Below, piece by piece: positions 62,678-64,000 of a DNA stretch of 64,000 bases. The DNA comes from Poriferisodalis sp965231925 (GTDB lineage Bacteria > Actinomycetota > Acidimicrobiia > Acidimicrobiales > Poriferisodalaceae), in NCBI GenBank assembly GCA_965231925.1, contig OZ246894.1, positions 1,302,001 to 1,366,000 on the forward strand. Reading direction: 5' to 3'. The number at the start of each line of letters is the position of its first letter. The first letter of the stretch is position 1. The translations under genes and the position numbers were made by a program. The notes under the pieces were generated by a model. That model worked only from the letters and a program-made list of their open reading frames with translations. It did not search any database and had not been told where the DNA came from.

Positions 62678-63502
62678 GTGACGTCACAGCCTGAAGCGGC
62701 CACTGTGGCCGAACTCAAAGAAATCCTCTCCGACCCTGCGGGTCGCATCGAGCTTCATGAGTTCATCGAAGAGGAAACGCTGCGAACCATCGACGCCATT
62801 GGGAGCGCCGACTGCGAGGGGTACGACGAGTGCGTGCGGGCCTACGAGCACGCGTCAGCCGAGCTGATCAGGTTGCTCGTCACCGGCGCTTACTTCTCCA
62901 ACTGCGCCGACCATGACAAAGCCTGGGCACACGCCGTGCGGCTGCTGGCCAACCGGATCCCGTACACGACTTCTGTTGATGGGCCCGCCATCAACCTGCA
63001 GCACCACATCACGCTGCTGGCGATCTACGCCGTCGCGTTCGGCGCCGCCGCTGCAGACCGGATCGACCCCATCGCGAGGGTCATCGGGACGGTGCGAGCC
63101 GAGGAGGACGGCAGGGTCGGCCGAGTCACCTACCTGGTCAACTGTGATCGGCTCAAGCGTCCCGACGAGGCGCCGATCCAGGCCTCGCTGCGGCTGTGGA
63201 TGACGCTGCGTTCACTCACCGACGAGTTCATTCCCAAGACCCCCGAGGACGCACTGTTCGATGCCGCCCTCGACGAAATCGAGTACTTGTTGGGTGTGAC
63301 CCACGGCCGAGACACGGCCGAGGGAACCGGCCCCGTCGGCTACGGAGCGATTCAAGTGCTCGCCACTCGTGTTGCGCCTGACCGCCTGGTGCGGCGCAAT
63401 CTCGATCTGCTGGTCGCCCACGACGCCTTCCAGAGTGCCGACGAGTTCTACATCTGCCGCGAGCGCTACAACAAGAGGTACGCCGCGGAAGCCCGAGTCT
63501 GA
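62678..63502 (+). CDS. Hypothetical protein
   Basis: 274 residues, soluble, mostly helical by composition. Sequence such as ELHEFIEEETLRTIDAIGSA, INLQHHITLLAIYAVAFGAA and RRNLDLLVAHDAFQSADEFY does not recall a named family. It is preceded by a clear TACTGT box. C-terminal half resembles the tail of some SIR2- or NTPase-linked defence proteins only faintly, so no function is claimed. Confidence 0.5.
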   Translation: MTSQPEAATVAELKEILSDPAGRIELHEFIEEETLRTIDAIGSADCEGYDECVRAYEHASAELIRLLVTGAYFSNCADHDKAWAHAVRLLANRIPYTTSVDGPAINLQHHITLLAIYAVAFGAAAADRIDPIARVIGTVRAEEDGRVGRVTYLVNCDRLKRPDEAPIQASLRLWMTLRSLTDEFIPKTPEDALFDAALDEIEYLLGVTHGRDTAEGTGPVGYGAIQVLATRVAPDRLVRRNLDLLVAHDAFQSADEFYICRERYNKRYAAEARV

Positions 63503-63595
63503 TCTCGACGCGTCGCTCTCAGGCCGTCACCCTTTCATCGGGCTGCGATCCGCGTACGGTTCGGTGACGCGGACTTGCCGAGTGGAGGTGACGTG

Positions 63596-64000
63596 GTGCC
63601 GATGATCCAAGGGGACGGCGTTCGGCTGTACGCCGAGGAGTCCGGTTCTGGGCATTCCATTGTGTGGCTGCACGAGTTTGCGGCCGACTACCGCACGTGG
63701 GAGGCCCAGGTGCGGAGGTTCAGCCGCAGCCATCGATGCATCACCTACAACGCCCGCGGCTATCCGCCTTCTGAGGTTCCGCAGAACGACTCGGATTACA
63801 CATTTGAGCGCGAGCGGGAGGACTTGCTGGCAGTTCTCGACAGCTTCGGGATCGAGCGCGCCCATGTCGTCGGTCTCAGCATGGGCGCCTACACCGGGCT
63901 GATGTTCGCGTTGCGGTACCCGGAGCGGGTGTCCTCCCTGCTGTTTGCCAGCGGTGGGTCCGGCGCATTCGGCGACACCCGCGAAGCGTTCCTGAGCGAG
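63596..64000 (+). CDS. Alpha/beta hydrolase, N-terminal part
   Basis: The gene runs off the window. 135 residues are visible: LYAEESGSGHSIVWLHEFAA (strand with the oxyanion-hole HEF in place of HGF), YNARGYPPSEVP, and the nucleophile elbow VVGLSMGAYTGLMFALRYPE. The triad aspartate and histidine lie beyond the end. A typical small esterase or C-C hydrolase of the 3-oxoadipate enol-lactonase-like group. GGAGG (63584-63588) is 7 nt before the GTG. Confidence 0.82.
   Translation, partial: MPMIQGDGVRLYAEESGSGHSIVWLHEFAADYRTWEAQVRRFSRSHRCITYNARGYPPSEVPQNDSDYTFEREREDLLAVLDSFGIERAHVVGLSMGAYTGLMFALRYPERVSSLLFASGGSGAFGDTREAFLSE

Overview
This is a high-GC chromosomal window (about two-thirds G+C by eye, many GTG starts, dense 4-bp overlaps) from an actinobacterium. 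The markers are coenzyme F420 synthesis genes (cofD, cofE) with a deazaflavin-dependent reductase, a glycosyltransferase next to a DUF5719 protein, an LpdA-type flavoprotein, an Mpt53-like redoxin, and an SpoIID protein carrying cell-wall-binding repeats. The last one, together with start codons placed directly after a -10 box, points towards Acidimicrobiia or a relative. That placement is inference; there is no rRNA or tRNA in the window.

Layout: 0-9.5 kb holds a permease fragment, a GT2 glycosyltransferase, divergent biotin carboxylase/BCCP and biotin ligase, leucyl aminopeptidase, a Sir2 deacylase and a rhodanese-ThiF protein. 9.6-34 kb is an envelope block: LpdA-like flavoprotein, LCP ligase, UDP-glucose dehydrogenase, a His-rich membrane protein, a sugar nucleotidyltransferase, the gmd-cofD-cofE operon, an SpoIID/CWB2 protein, two giant membrane glycosyltransferases, a DUF5719 protein, a thioredoxin-like protein and FtsH. 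33.8-35.4 kb is a complete IS1380-type element with a 5-bp target duplication that falls on the stop codon of a radical-SAM aminomutase. 37-49 kb is conserved housekeeping: manB, a Trm112-like protein, pgi/pmi, ahcY, then comF, hpf, secA, prfB, ftsE, ftsX. 49-64 kb is accessory metabolism: enoyl-CoA hydratase, acyl-CoA dehydrogenase, hydrolases, a VOC protein, ThpR, an IGPS, a toxin-antitoxin pair, two MFS paralogues, an F420-type reductase and orphans.

The most notable locus is 55705-56910. A lipoprotein with a very acidic linker and a C-terminal Mpt53/DsbF-like redoxin domain has an in-frame TGA exactly where the first cysteine of the CxxC active site should be. The frame stays open and family-like beyond it, and a hairpin with a GGUC apical loop lies 26 nt downstream. 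I read it as a candidate selenoprotein (UxxC). The selenocysteine machinery is not in this window, so a nonsense mutation has to be excluded.

Other hidden structure: five copies of a palindromic intergenic repeat in two size classes (79 bp, and 152-154 bp), each just 3' of a gene; a perfect 139-bp direct repeat; in-frame 15-bp tandem repeats inside biotin ligase and ComF; several short tandem duplications at gene ends; and a recurrent TAnnnT box 6-8 nt before the start codon, which suggests widespread leaderless transcripts and was used here to choose starts.
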